Source of the DNA: Bathynomus jamesi
Lineage: Eukaryota; Arthropoda; Malacostraca; Isopoda; Cirolanidae
Direction: 5' to 3'
Assembly: GCA_023014485.1 (NCBI GenBank)
Contig: JAJOZX010001072.1
Coordinates: 764,001 to 828,000 of the forward strand
DNA length: 64,000 nt
Below the pieces are notes generated by a model. It worked only from the letters and a program-made list of their open reading frames with translations, was not told the DNA's origin and made no database searches. The position numbers and the translations under genes were made by a program. Positions 41,070 to 52,339 of this stretch are shown here, in pieces. Position 1 is the stretch's first letter. Each line of letters starts with the position of its first letter.

Positions 41070-44000
41070 TAGGGTGATGCAAAATAACTTATCATTTCAA
41101 AACTTGAAGACACCCTCTAATTTTATTTAATTTAGTGTAAAAACTGAACATGCAAAATTTCAGCACAATTGAAGACATTTTAGAGGTTGCTACCATCCAT
41201 TGAACATTTTGTATATTGTTATTTTTCAGTTTGTATTTATTGTACATTTATTTATTTTGCAGATTTCATCAAAAATGGTAGTCAGCAACATATAGCAGTC
41301 ATAACAGACTCTGAACCTCTTTCCGTAAACCTTCTCATCCCTTTCATTGCTATAGACGCCGTGGCCGAACATTCTAGAATCATTTCTTTGCTGTGACGTC
41401 ACTGTGGCGGCCGCGTCAGTGTAAGTGCGGCGTCACTGACTCAGTATCTTTGCTGCCTTCGCTGAGAGTGGTTGTATAGCAGTTGCTGAGTTGCACTCAT
41501 GGAGCGGCATACGCGTCACAAAACAGTTGTTTGGCTCATAGGACATCCTATAGAGTCCTTCAAAGAAACCCAGCTTCCATCTAAAAGGGAAACATTAGCA
41601 TTGTTTATGAACTACAAGATCAATAAAAAGCAACAGGTGAAAACAGCGGCTTTGTTGATTGCTAGAGATGTTATGGATGTGTGGGAAAAGGCACGCATCC
41701 CAACAGTGTTGAAATGTCATGTCGTGGAGAGAGTAAAGAAACTTTTCAACGAGTGGGAGAAACTAAAGAAGAACAGAAATAATAAGAAGAAGCAATCACC
41801 TGCACTACTTCAAAAACAAGAGAGCTGGCAAAATGACTTGCAAGATCTGTTTGACATTGCACATGCAAGTGCTCTTGACATGATAAGATAGATGAAGATC
41901 GTGAGTTTTTGATGCTGCAACGACAAAAAGGAAGAAAAGGCAAAATGTCTGGAGTGGATAAAGTTTTTTCACAAATGGAAGAGATTGCTAGAGAAAAGGA
42001 AACATTGCTTGAAAAGAAAAGAAAGAGGGAAACAGCCGTTTTCGAAGCAGCAGTGCTCTCAAGTTCAAGTCCTTCAAGTTTGAATGAAGATAGTTCAAAA
42101 TCAGAAGAAGAATTTGTTGCTGACCCTCAGCAGCCATCAACTTCGAGACAAAGTAGATCAAAGTCTAAGAGTGCAAAGCTTATGGATTCTTCAATGCTTG
42201 TATCTCTTGATGCTGCAAAAGTAAGTGATAGAGCTGCTTCGGAAATCTTGATCCCAACAATCAATGCTCTTGGGCAAAACCCTGAAGAATACAGTGTTAG
42301 CTATTCATCGATACGGAGAGCAAGACAAAGGAACCGCAAGACAATGGCAGAAAATTTGAAGCAGGATTTCGAAACAAATTGCCCTCTCCAAATACATTGG
42401 GACGGCAAACTACTGGAAGATATTACTGGTCATGAAAATGTTGATCGACTGCCAGTTCTAATTTCCGGCCAAGGAGTTGATCAGCTTCTTGGTATTCCCA
42501 AACTTGCCAGAGGAACTGGTCAAACATTGCAGATGCTGTCCATCAGTTAGTATTGGAGTGGAATATATCTGACCAAGTGAAGGGCATGTGTTTTGACACC
42601 ACTGCCTCCAACACAGGTTCTAAGAGTGGTGCTTGTATGTTACTAGAGCAAAGATTGGATAAAGATATGCTGTGGCTGGCTTGCCGACATCATATTTTCG
42701 AAATAGTGTTAGAAGCTGCAGTTTCTGTCTCCTTGCCATCTTCTAGTGGCCCTGACATACAACTGTTTAAGAGATTCAAAGCAAAGTGGGTGGAAATTGA
42801 CAAGAACAATTACCAAACAGCAACAGATGACCCTAACATTGCAGAGAAAATCTCAGATGCTGAAGAACTCATTCAATTTGCTCAAGCTCAGCTTGATGAA
42901 CAGCAGCCTCGTGATGACTACAAGGAATTGCTCGAGCTAACGCTCATTTTCATCGGTAGTGCCCCCAAGTCAGGAATCAGCTTTAAAGCACCGGAGCTTA
43001 TCACAGAGCACGATGGATGGGCAAGCTAATTTACTGCATTAAAATTTGGATGTTTAAATCTCAGTTTAAACTAACTGAGAGAGAGGAAAAAGGACTGAGA
43101 GATGTTTGCTGCTTTTCAGCTGCGATATACATCAGATCGTGGTACCTGGCACCCATACCCTCATGCGCCCCCCGTTCAGATTTGCATTTTGTGCAAAGTC
43201 TGCAGCTCTACAAGCAAAAGGATGACAAAATTGCAAGTGCTGCACTCAATAAGTTTTTGAGACATTTGTGGTACCTCTCTGAGGAGCTTGTGGCGCTTGC
43301 ATTTTTTGATTCAGCTGTTTCGCATGAGACAAAAAACAAAATGAAGCATGCTCTGCAGAAACCAGTTGACTCAAAACCGAGCAAACGAGCATCAATAAAT
43401 CCTGAATCAGCTGGGCAGAAACAACTGCAGGATTTCGTTACTGCGAACACAAAAAGATTCTTTGAAATCCTAGAGGTGCCTTGCACTTTTCTTGAAAAAG
43501 ATGCTGAAGAATGGAATGATGATGAAAGTTATGCGAATGCAAGAGATATCGCATATGACTCAAAGTGGTAACGACATTGCGGAAAGAGGTGTACGACTGA
43601 TGAGGAATACAACAAACTGATAACCAATGATAAAGAGCAGAAACAATACCTTCTTCAAATTGTTAAAAGTTACAGGTCGTCACTCTCAAACAAAAACAAG
43701 AAAACATTACTCTTGCTTCACAAAAAACGAAAATAAACATACATAAGTGTTATGATATGCCTACTGGGGAAACTTCCACATAAAAAAAAGTTAACGCGCT
43801 ATACGCTGTACCTCAGAGGGTGGTGCGGAAATCAGCGTGCCTATTATTTACTATTTTATGAGCTCACTACGTACTATAGTCTAGAATGTCATCGTTTTTT
43901 TTCAAACTAGGTTAACTAGGTACATATCAAACCGGCTCCGGCGAAAATATCAACAAAACAATATTTTTGAGCACAAACTGATATACATTTATTTTTAAAG

Positions 44001-44140
44001 CTTGGTAGCAACCTCTAATTTTCTCTTTTTCAACCCCAAATTTCGCATACAATGCTTTCTTAGGAATATGAATAAAATAGGAGGGTGTCTCCCTGAAAAT
44101 TGAAAAAAAAAAAATTTGACCCCTTTTTTGCATCACCCTA
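41070..44140 (+). mobile_element. hAT-like element 2, sister of element 1, frameshifted
   Basis: Ends TAGGGTGATGCAAAA and its complement, with the inner block AGACACCCTC(C)TAATTTTATT also inverted (about 41108-41130 and 44080-44100). GAGGTTGCTACC (41183-41194) and GGTAGCAACCTC (44008-44019) form a further inverted pair. Flanks are (TA)n, so the target duplication cannot be read. It carries a transposase homologous to that of element 1. Confidence 0.8.
41499..43736 (+). pseudogene. hAT-like transposase 2, at least four frameshifts, no introns
   Basis: Homologous to the 794-aa protein at 36.9-39.6 kb at modest identity. N-terminal part 41499-41887 (T-Q-L-P-S-K-R-E, K-A-R-I-P-T), then a Lys/Ser/Glu-rich stretch, I-H-W-D-G-K-L-L-E-D (first D, about 42398), G-M-C-F-D-T-T-A-S-N-T-G (second D, about 42595), L-A-C-R-H-H-I-F-E-I-V-L (CxxH), D-Y-K-E-L-L-E-L (candidate E, about 42916-42939) and R-W-M-G-K-L-I-Y-C. 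Frame breaks lie near 41880, 42520, 43005 and 43555-43605. All candidate catalytic residues survive, so inactivation came from indels. Confidence 0.75.
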
Positions 44141-44155
44141 ATATATATATATATA

Positions 44156-46329
44156 CAGTATAACTTCATTATAAGCAAATTCAATATAAGCAAATTATTC
44201 AGTATAAGCAAGAAATTTCCCGATCCCAAAGAAATTTATTAAGTAAAAATTCGATATAAGCAAACATCCCATATAAGCAAGTGTGCGTAGATAAAAAAAT
44301 TCGGAAAAATCCTCATGCGTGCGACACACGTGTGCATAAGCAATTATAAGTTTCAGATTCAGCCGCTAGATGGCGTTTGAACACAACAGTTAGTTTTTGC
44401 TTTGAATTAGTTTACTGCAGTGTCCCGTTTGAGTTGTGTCGCTACACATCGTTAATTTATTTTCCGATTCTAGGTTAGAATTTAGCCTCTCTGGATCAGT
44501 TTTGTGTACTCAATCATCGTTCGTTGGATATTATTAATGGCTTCTAAACGGAACAATTTTTCTCTTGAGTTTAAACTTGATGTCTTCAAGGCTGTAAACA
44601 ATGTTGAAAAGAGAGCCTATGTGGCTCAAAAATTTAAAATTAACCAGTGCCTTATAACCCGATGGATGAAGAATGAGGACGAGTTAAACCAGTTTCGAAT
44701 ACAAAATGGAAATTTGCTTCGTAAGAGGAAGAGAGAAGGTGTTCTACCAGATTTGGAGCACGAGCTTTATGAGTGGTTTGTTGTCATGAGAGAGAAGAAA
44801 GCTGAAATTTCCGGAGCAATTTTGATCGAGAAAGTTAAGTCACTAGCAGAAGAACTTTATGGGGGTTTTGATGACATCGCTTTTTCTCAAGGCTGGCTTC
44901 AAAAATTTAAAAAAAAGATTCAACATTGATTTCAAGCGTGAACACGGAGAAAAAGCGGATGCCGATTCTAGTGCCGCAAACGAATGGCAGAAAAATGTTT
45001 TACCTGAACTCTTAGAACGCTATTCAAAGGATTCAATTTTTAACGCCGATGAAACGGGCTTGTATTACAGAGCTACCCCAGATGGCACAGTAGCCAAAAA
45101 GGGTGAAGAAGTCAGTGGTGGTAAGAAGAAAAAGGAAAGATTAACTGTTCTGGTAACTGCGAACATGACAGGAACTGAAAAATTACCCCTGCTAGTGATC
45201 GGAAAAAGTAAAAATCCCAGATATTTTAAAAACAAGAATAACAGTCTTCCCGTTCAATACGAGGCAAATTCGAATGCCTGGATGACAAAGATTTTATTCA
45301 CTGATTGGCTGATGAAATTGGATGAGAAAATGAGACGCAACAAAAGAAAAATTTTGCTGTTGCTCGATCAATGTCCCGCACACCCAAAAGTGAATGTGAC
45401 AACAAACGTAGAAATCCTGTACCTACCAGCTAATACGACATCTCTAATCCAGCCGATGGATGCTGGAATCATTCGTTGCCTCAAAGCGCACTATCGCAAA
45501 AAGTTGATGAAAGAGCTAGTGGCACGACTGGATTCTGGGCAAGATGATACTATGGAAAGTGGAGTAAAGTCCGTGACGGTTTTAGATGCCCTTTTTATGC
45601 TTAAAGGTGCTTGGGCTAATGTAGCCCCAACCAGCATTAAAAACTGCTTCAAAAAATGTTTTCCTACCCTCCAAACTGCAATAAGTCATGAATGTGAAGT
45701 TGAAACTGTTGAGGAGGTTATCACCAGTTTGAATGAAGATTTTATTCAATGTGATACAAACTTAGAATGTTTCTCAGAAGGTTCTGAAATCTCTGAAAAC
45801 GAAGAACACGATCATGAAGTTGAAGAGACTTGTACGACAACCCCATTACAAGCCTTAAACATGTTAGATGAAATAAAAAAAGTTTTAGAAACCAATGATC
45901 TAAGCACTCTGGAATTAAAAGAAACCCAGAAAGAACTCCAAAATTTTATCATTCACAAAACTGCTAAAAAACAAACCACTATTCGTGATTATTTTAATTA
46001 ACATAGGTGCTAACAATTTATGTACTGCACTTGTATAATTCTATACCTATGTACTATATTTTCTTATTGTGATATGTTCTAATTTTCATGAAATTTTTAA
46101 ATAAATGTTCTAATTTTAATGTAATTTTTAAATAAATTGTACAATTTTATACATTTGTGTTTTTTACTTTTATTACATTCATACAGTTAGTAGGTCTTTT
46201 TATCTTTCAATAACCTGTTGTACTATATGGCGTACGTGCAGACATTCTGGACGTATTCTATATAAGCAAATTATCCCCTATAAGCAAATTTTTTCTTGGT
46301 CCCAAAAACTTGCTTATATCGAAGTTCGA

Positions 46330-46332
<3 letters not shown>
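44156..46332 (+). mobile_element. Tigger/pogo DNA transposon (2177 bp)
   Basis: TA plus CAGTATAACTTCATTATAAG on the left; the right end, reversed, reads CAGTCGAACTTCGATATAAG plus TA. Subterminal ATATAAGCAA motifs occur many times at both ends, probably binding sites. One transposase gene with one frameshift lies inside. Element length and ends are typical of Tigger. Confidence 0.9.
44537..46001 (+). pseudogene. Tigger/pogo transposase, single frameshift in an A8 run
   Basis: Start M-A-S-K-R at 44537. Residues 1-55 form a CENP-B/psq-type helix-turn-helix (F-S-L-E-F-K-L-D-V), followed by a second helix-turn-helix with V-L-P-D-L-E-H-E-L-Y-E-W-F. The frame changes at the A8 run near 44908-44917 and continues to 46001. 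The catalytic core has F-N-A-D-E-T-G-L-Y, L-L-L-D-Q-C-P-A-H and Q-P-M-D-A-G; I count 30 residues between the last two D, as in pogo-like enzymes. An acidic C-terminal tail follows. A one-base change in a homopolymer is the only visible lesion, and could also be a sequencing error. Confidence 0.9.

Positions 46333-46376
<44 letters not shown>
46333..46376. repeat. (TA)n microsatellite
   Basis: TA tract at the right edge of the Tigger element. Confidence 0.95.
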
Positions 46377-46381
<5 letters not shown>

Positions 46382-47137
46382 AGGGATCTTGGAGTAATAA
46401 TGTCGTCGGATGCAGAATTCAGAGAGTACTATAAAATCAAAATCACAACAGCTAGAAAAATAATGGGAATCATCTGGAGGAGCTTCCGCAGCAGAAAAGC
46501 AAACATCATGCTCAAATTATGAAAGAGTCTAGTCCTACCAATAATTGAGTATTGCTCAGTACTCACAACCCCACATAAAAAAGAGACATTGCGAGCATTG
46601 AAGCTATACAAAGGACTTTTACGTCTAAGATAGAGGAAACGGAAGGTGAAGACTACTGGTCTCGACTACAATCCCTGGAACTCTACTCTCTTGAAAGAAG
46701 GCGCGAGCGGTACACAATAATATACATATTGAAAATACTTGAGGGCTCTGTCCCTAAACTCAGAAATGAACTAGAAACAAACTGGAATGAGAGAAGAGGC
46801 AGATTTTGTACGTTCCCAGCTGCGGTGGGACAAGGAGCCATAAAAAGAGGATGGAAAATACCCTCAGAATACGGGGTCCAAAGCTTTTCAATGTCCTTCC
46901 AAAAGAAGTGAGGAATCTCCAGCACAACGACCTGAATAACTACAAGAACCAGCTGGACAGATTCTTGTGCAAAGTCCCTGACCAGCCATGCGTGGCTGGC
47001 TACGAGAGCAGGAGGAGATCAGAGAGCAATTCCCTCCTTCACCAAGTCCCGCAAATGAGGCGGGATGCTGCAGAGGGGTCGACCGCAGGTCGATCCTGAA
47101 CCGTCGTTCAAACTCAACAAAAGTAACAAACGTAAGT
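46377..47137 (+). pseudogene. LINE reverse transcriptase C-terminal fragment, another family
   Basis: The plus strand opens V-R-D-L-G-V-I-M-S-S-D-A-E-F (RT/thumb boundary), then I-E-Y-C-S-V-L, R-R-R-E-R-Y-T-I-I-Y-I-L-K-I-L-E-G and F-N-V-L-P-K-E-V-R-N-L, the usual order at the C-terminus of jockey/CR1-type RTs. Stops and shifts at about 46520, 46590 and 46890. It differs from families A and B. The 3' part ends near a (TA)n tract. Confidence 0.72.
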
Positions 47138-47165
47138 AATATATATATATATATATATATATATA

Positions 47166-48093
47166 CAGGGTGGGCGGAAAGTAGCTCCCTATTTTGGATT
47201 GGTAAAAAAATACGTATATTATCCATTTATTTCAGAAGAAATAATATGAAAAGGTAGGCATACATGGTAGGTTTTCTCTAAAATTCAATGTGGGCTCCAA
47301 CTCTTTCCACCAGCTTCTGGAGCCGCCCAGGAATGGCGTCCACTGACTTTAGCAGGAACTCCGGCGGGATGGAGGACATGACTTCCCGAATTCGGTCCTC
47401 CAGTTCTTCCAATGTCCTCGGTTTGGTGCGGTAGACTTCTTCCTTTACCCACCCCCAAAGAAAGAAGTCGCACGGTTACCGCTGAAAAACGGCAGAATCG
47501 GTTCAGTGTAACGGTGTGGTGTGGTATGACCTCAGATCAGGTTGTGGGCCCGTTCCTTCTGCGCAACACCATGAATGCTGAGCGGCACCTTGCTATGTTG
47601 CGAAACGAGGTCTGGCCGGTTGTCAGCACATGGGAGAACATCGACGATCTGATATTTATGCAAGATAGCGCCCCTCCGCACTTCGCTCTTGTTGTCCGTG
47701 AGTGGCTGGATGCCCACTTCCCTGGGCGTTGGATGGGTCGTCGTGGTCCACATCAATGGCCAGCCAGGAGCCCCGACTTGACACCGTGCGACTTCTTTCT
47801 TTGGGGGTGGGTAAAGGAAGAAGTCTACCGCACCAAACCGAGGACATTGGAAGAACTGGAGGACCGAATTCGGGAAGTCATGTCCTCCATCCCGCCGGAG
47901 TTCCTGCTAAAGTCAGTGGACGCCATTCCTGGGCGGCTCCAGAAGCTGGTGGAAAGAGTTGGAGCCCACATTGAATTTTAGAGAAAACCTTCCATGTATG
48001 CCTACCTTTTCATATTATTTCGTCTGAAATAAATGGATAATATACGTATTTTTTTACCAATCCAAAATAGGGAGCTACTTTCCGCCCACCCTG
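47166..48093 (+). mobile_element. Fold-back DD41D mariner-like element with 311-bp arms
   Basis: Bounded by TA (47164-47165 and 48094-48095). The left arm 47166-47476 and right arm 47783-48093 are reverse complements in perfect register with no indel; two mismatches were seen in an 84-bp stretch checked. Ends CAGGGTGGGCGGAAAG. The arms include the transposase C-terminal coding region as well as the terminal repeat, so the 5' part of the gene has been replaced by an inverted copy of the 3' part. Confidence 0.9.
47477..47981 (+). pseudogene. DD41D transposase, catalytic and C-terminal part
   Basis: The open frame joins inverted arm sequence (from 47412) to genuine transposase from about 47477. 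It shows F-S-V-T-V-W-C-G-M-T, F-M-Q-D-S-A-P-P-H (second D) and S-P-D-L-T-P-C-D-F-F-L-W-G (third D); I count 41 residues between these, matching the DD41D (rosa-type) group. The DNA-binding domain and the first D are missing. C-terminus G-A-H-I-E-F, then TAG. Confidence 0.85.
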
Positions 48094-48157
<64 letters not shown>

Positions 48158-48183
48158 TATAAAATATATATAATATATATATA

Positions 48184-48221
<38 letters not shown>

Positions 48222-48222
48222 T
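48094..48222. repeat. (TA)n region
   Basis: Interrupted TA repeats. Confidence 0.93.
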
Positions 48223-48580
48223 GTACAGTCTTTACAGCCAGACCTACACTTTTTCTCGTAAGTGTATATATTGTAATGTATATGATTGTAAATTTTGACT
48301 TGGTCCGCAATCGATATGGACCGTGACTTGATGGATACCGTAATGAAATTGACTGGATTCTTTGGATGTGATATATTTGCATGTCGGTTATAAATAGATA
48401 TAGAGTGTAACATATTTGTGGATAGTAGTCTATTATGACTAGATCCTCTGGATCCAGAGATTCTATGTTTAGTTTTAAATCGATAATTAATTGGTTTTAA
48501 ATTTATAATTATTTAGTTTCGTAAAAATTGGTCGTTGCCAATTTACCGGCGGTTTTTACATAAATTTCTTATGTTCTTGT
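48223..48580. repeat. Repeat R2, copy 2 (inverted relative to copy 1)
   Basis: Reverse complement of about 34571-34926. The minus-strand frame beginning M-L-H-S-I-S-I-Y-N is kept through G-C-K-D-C-T-V before it runs into TA repeat. It joins a LINE A 3' segment at about 48581. Confidence 0.6.
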
Positions 48581-48690
48581 GGTTCGGAACCCACGTAAAA
48601 TTGTAGGTCCCCTCCGCCACCACGGAGGACATACACAATACACGATTACGAACACAGTTAGGTAGACCAGCCATGAGTGGATCCTAGGGT
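48581..48690 (+). mobile_element. LINE family A 3' segment
   Basis: GGTTCGGAACCCACG to TGGATCCTAGGGTCT, plus orientation, lacking the terminal ACATTATA repeats because PLE sequence follows directly. Confidence 0.75.
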
Positions 48691-49057
48691 CTGTCTATTA
48701 ACAGACGTTTCAGAAAAGTTCAATTTCCATCATCAGTGCTAAAAAGTTTAAAAACAAATAGAAGTAAATAAGTATAATAAATAAAAACGAACAATAAATT
48801 AAAATGGCGCAACAATTAATAGTAAGTTACAATATATTAAATTAAAAGATTAAAAATTAAATGATACAAAGTATAAAAGTATGGACAATAAGTAAAATAT
48901 AAGACGGTTTAGGTAAAACAGAATTGAAGGGTTTCTTACCAGATTGTTAATGTAATGGGAGACTAATTATATAGAAGATTGGGAATGGTTGCCTCTTGAA
49001 AGAATTCCATATTAGGAAGATGGAGCCGGGCTGGGTGATGGTGGATTTCTTTTGAGA

Positions 49058-49475
49058 GTTTATTTTGCAATGTTTAAATTGAAAGCGGAACTGTAATCGT
49101 TGAGGGTTGGCTGGATACTGAGGATATAAAGGGACTCAAGTATGCGGAGGTCGATTAGTTGGTTGGCTGAATTAATGATTTTGAAGTGGGAGGAAAGTAA
49201 CGGGTGGTGGCAGTGATCCCTTATTGCTGATTTGGAGGGTTTGTTCAAGGGCTGTGAAGTTCTTGTAGAAATCCCACGATGCTCGTCCACTCTTGTTTGA
49301 TATTGGCGGATGGTACTGCCAAAATAGTTCGCTTTGCAGCGAACACAATTAAAAGCGTAGATAGTGGACGAAGCAAGTGGCTGGGGTGTTTTTTCTTTAT
49401 GGTTGAGGTAAGATTTGATAATATTGTTGTTGGTGAAAGCGAAATGAAATTTAATTTGGGGGTAAAGCGGGGTGA
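49058..49475 (-). pseudogene. PLE GIY-YIG endonuclease
   Basis: Minus strand: Y-A-F-N-C-V-R-C-K-A-N-Y-F-G-S-T (GIY-YIG core with F for I and a CCHH-like Cys pair), V-D-E-H-R-G-I-S-T-R-T, I-R-D-H-C-H, and R-I-L-E-S-L-Y-I (catalytic E). It follows the RT in the same element, with a frame change near 49290 and 49480. Confidence 0.78.
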
Positions 49476-49499
49476 GTTAGAGACGGAGTTCTGAAAGTA

Positions 49500-50490
49500 T
49501 TTTGTGGCTAATGTGGTCGTAATAGGGGAATGAAAAATATTGTACGTCTTTTTTGAGAGTGGGAACTTTAAGGGGGGGTTGATAAATATTATTAAGAAAA
49601 TTTCTAGTTAAGGACTGTAACAGATGTTTTGGGAAAGAGTTATTAATGCTGAAGTTAAGAATTAATTCTATTTCATGATGGAAGGATAAGTACGAGGAGC
49701 AAAGATGGTAGGCACGGTGGATTAAAATTTTAATACTGTTTATTTTATATAGCAAGGGAATGTGGCTTAGGAAATTAGTACCTAGGCCTGTGTACGTGGG
49801 TTTTCGATATATGGAAGTGCTAAATTTGTTGTTTTGTTTAGTTATTGTAATATCTAGGAAGGGAAGGGTGTTATTGGATTCGTCTTCTTTGGTGAACTTA
49901 ATGTTTTTATGTTGGGAATTAAGGTAGTTAAGAAAAAGGGGGGGCGTGGTTGACATTGTGAAAAAGGAGAAAGGTGTCATCAACGTATCTTTTATATAGG
50001 TGTGGTTTATAATGAGTGGGGCAATGAAGTAGCCAGTTATTTTCGTGATGGCTGAGGAAGATGTTCGCTAGAGTGGCACTTAAGGGGGATCCCATAGCTA
50101 GTGAGTCGGTTTGTTGATAAAGTTGTTGGTTAAAGAAAAATAGGTATCTGAGGCGGCGAGCGTGAGCAGTTTGGTAAATTCATGTTTTGTTAGATTCAAA
50201 ACTGTATTCGGATTGTTGGCGAAAAGGCTGTTAATACAGATATCGATGGCTTCTTTAATTGGAACATTGGTGTAGAGAGATGCTATATCGAAACTATGCA
50301 TATGAAGGTTATTTGAGTTATTTATGGTCCATATTTCTTTAGTGAATTCGTAGGAGTTGGTGACGGAGTATTCGTTTTGGGTTAGGGGGGTTAAAGTGGG
50401 AATTAGGAATTTTGCTAGTTTGTAATTGTGGGCAGTGTAGGCCGAAAGGATGGGTCTAATGGGTAAGTTAGGTTTATGTATTTTAGGGAG
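49500..50490 (-). pseudogene. PLE reverse transcriptase
   Basis: Minus strand: I-H-K-P-N-L-P-I-R-P-I-L-S (about 50480), H-S-F-D-I-A-S-L-Y-T-N-V-P (motif A, about 50290), M-G-S-P-L-S-A-T-L-A-N-I-F (about 50090), Y-K-R-Y-V-D-D-T-F-L-L-F (motif C, about 50000), then N-I-K-F-T-K-E and L-P-F-L-D-I-T-I. Breaks: a lesion near 50100, and a frameshift in the G7 run at about 49938-49944 just after Y-V-D-D. Catalytic D residues survive. Confidence 0.85.
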
Positions 50491-50497
50491 GCCATAT

Positions 50498-51573
50498 TAG
50501 TAGGGCAGCTAAACAAGTTGAAGTCTACAATCCGGACAAAAGCACCAAACTTTCCCTACTTGTATATTTTGGACCAACAATTAAAAATATCCCAGGAACC
50601 ACCTTCAGAGACCATTACTTGGCCGCCATATTGGATTTCAAGATGGCCGCCATAGACAAAATGGAATTTCTGATATAAGTTTCAATAGAGAATTCCCTTG
50701 GCATGTTTGGCATCAAACTATATGTTTTTTGGCATGATCAGATCAATAAAACAACTTTTACGCTGATCAGAAGTATGTTTACTGCAGAAATCACACTGCG
50801 TTTTCACTCTACTGGAAGTGTGAAAACGCAGTTGAAGTGCAAAGACAGTTTAGGAGGGAGTTTCAAACAGATCCACCAACGCGACTTACCATCACTCGAA
50901 TTAGAGATAAGTTTGAAGCCGATGGAACTGTTCAGAATGTCCACAAGAAGCGTTCCGGAAGACCACGGACATCGACAAGCCCCACAAAGCAAGAAAGAGT
51001 ACTGGAAACGTATCACCAAAGTCCAAGAAAATCTGTGCGGCAAGCGAGTCGTGAGGTAGGAATTTCAGAATCGTCTGTCCAACGCATTTTGAAGCGCTGT
51101 CAATGGAAAAGTTACATTCCAAGATTAGTCCATGCTATTAATGAAGATGATCCGGACCGAAGAGTGGAGTATTGCGAGTGGTACTTGGCACGATGTGGAT
51201 GTGGATTGGAGAAGGGGTTTCGTAGAATACCCTCTGCGTTCACCAGACCTCACACCACTAGACTTTTTTTTATGGGGATACTTAAAAGACAAAGTCTACG
51301 CTATAAAACCTGCAACAGTCGCTGAATTGAGAGCAGCCATTGAACGAGAATGCACACAAATACCAAACGAAATGTTTCGTGATGTTTGCGATTCCATTGC
51401 TTCGCGTTATCAGCAGTGCCTGGACCAGAACGGACGTCAGTTTGAAAACAGGCGTTGACAAAACAATTAAATAATGTCTGTAGATTCTATTACATTTTGA
51501 AAATGAAATGTATTTTAATAAACACTGCCTTTATAAGTATTTAAAGTGTGTATACATTTTTTTGGGATGCCCT
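50498..51573 (+). mobile_element. Deleted DUF4817-type mariner-like element
   Basis: The right end is GGGATGCCCTG followed by TA (51574-51575). A complementary left end was not found; sequence at 50510 (AGTAGGGCAGCT) is only loosely similar. It contains a transposase that lost its catalytic centre and abuts the truncated PLE. Confidence 0.6.
50820..51458 (+). pseudogene. Mariner-like transposase with DUF4817-type N-terminus, core deleted
   Basis: N-terminal part: [12 protein letters not shown] (helix typical of the DUF4817 DNA-binding domain), [26 protein letters not shown] (helix-turn-helix), ending at R-R-V-E-Y-C-E-W near 51180. After a deletion with a frame change near 51180-51225 it resumes at [15 protein letters not shown] (last D) to the stop at 51456-51458. 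The first two catalytic residues are missing. Confidence 0.8.
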
Positions 51574-51582
51574 GTATGTTAT

Positions 51583-51589
<7 letters not shown>

Positions 51590-51634
<45 letters not shown>
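51590..51634. repeat. (TA)n microsatellite
   Basis: TA tract before the hairpin repeat. Confidence 0.9.
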
Positions 51635-51635
<1 letters not shown>

Positions 51636-51927
51636 CTGTTCGTTATGTATTTTTGCTCTCGTCATTTTCGTTTAAACTAATGAAATATCACAACTTAACC
51701 TAACCAACCATCAAGGGCGTACAGTTGACCTAACTGGGCATTTAATTAACCTAACAGGTTAATATTACGGAAAAAAAATGCCAGGTTAGGTCAACTGAAT
51801 GCCCAGTTAGGTTAATTGAATGCCCGGTTAGGTCATCTGTACGCCCTTGATGATTGGTTAGGTTAAGTTGTGATATTTTCGTTAGTTTAAACGAAAATGA
51901 CGAGAGCAAAAATACATCATAAACAGT
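51635..51927. mobile_element. Palindromic hairpin repeat (293 bp) with TTAGG-like motifs
   Basis: ACTGTT...ATGTATTTTTGCTCTCGTC on the left is inverted on the right, and the symmetry continues through CTTAACCTAACC, AAGGGCGTACAGTTGACC and ACTGGGCATT to a centre near 51781. The core is shared with 11733-11930. GGTTAGGTTAAG resembles the arthropod telomere repeat TTAGG, but only one or two units occur in each place. Confidence 0.8.
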
Positions 51928-52160
51928 TTGGTAGTCCCGATAATACGTAAGTACCGAATTTCTTAATCATTTAAATTAAATTAGTTAATACGTAAGCGAT
52001 AATCAATTAGTAGGAGGCCAAAATGTCTTTATGTCATCTAAAATCGCAGAAAAAACGTCGCTGCTTTTGGTACGTTGTCGCCACATGAATTCCGCAAGAT
52101 ACGAGTCCAGATGATGGCGGGCGGTTGGGTATTCCCGTTAACAGGAAAGCGAAAGCACCC
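51928..52160. other. Non-coding spacer
   Basis: No gene seen; ends in a (TA)n tract (about 52162-52250). Confidence 0.6.
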
Positions 52161-52227
<67 letters not shown>

Positions 52228-52339
52228 CACATATTATTATTTATATATATACAACCCCAAGCGATTCTTTCAATACGTCAACAATAGAAATCCAGTAAAA
52301 AGTGTCTTGGGGCCGTTGAAAAATGTTAACGGAGATCTA

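Larger units (their letters stand above)
48691..50497 (-). mobile_element. Penelope-like element, 5'-truncated, minus strand
   Basis: From the right: RT N-terminal part truncated at about 50497, RT core, GIY-YIG endonuclease, then a non-coding 3' region to about 48691. Near its end (48700-48736, minus) lies CTGATGATGGAAATTGAAC...TTTTCTGAAACGTCTG, a hammerhead-like core with stem GGAAA/TTTTC. It is a different PLE from the one at 1-2.7 kb. Confidence 0.85.

Noticed and set aside
40880..41082. Tyr/Ile-rich open frames
   Set aside because: They are translations of TA repeats, as are similar frames near 2.6, 14.8, 18.5, 27.3, 28.1 and 48.1 kb.
47285..47473. Separate minus-strand gene in the left arm of the fold-back element
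   Set aside because: It is the inverted copy of the right arm, so its frames mirror the transposase C-terminus.
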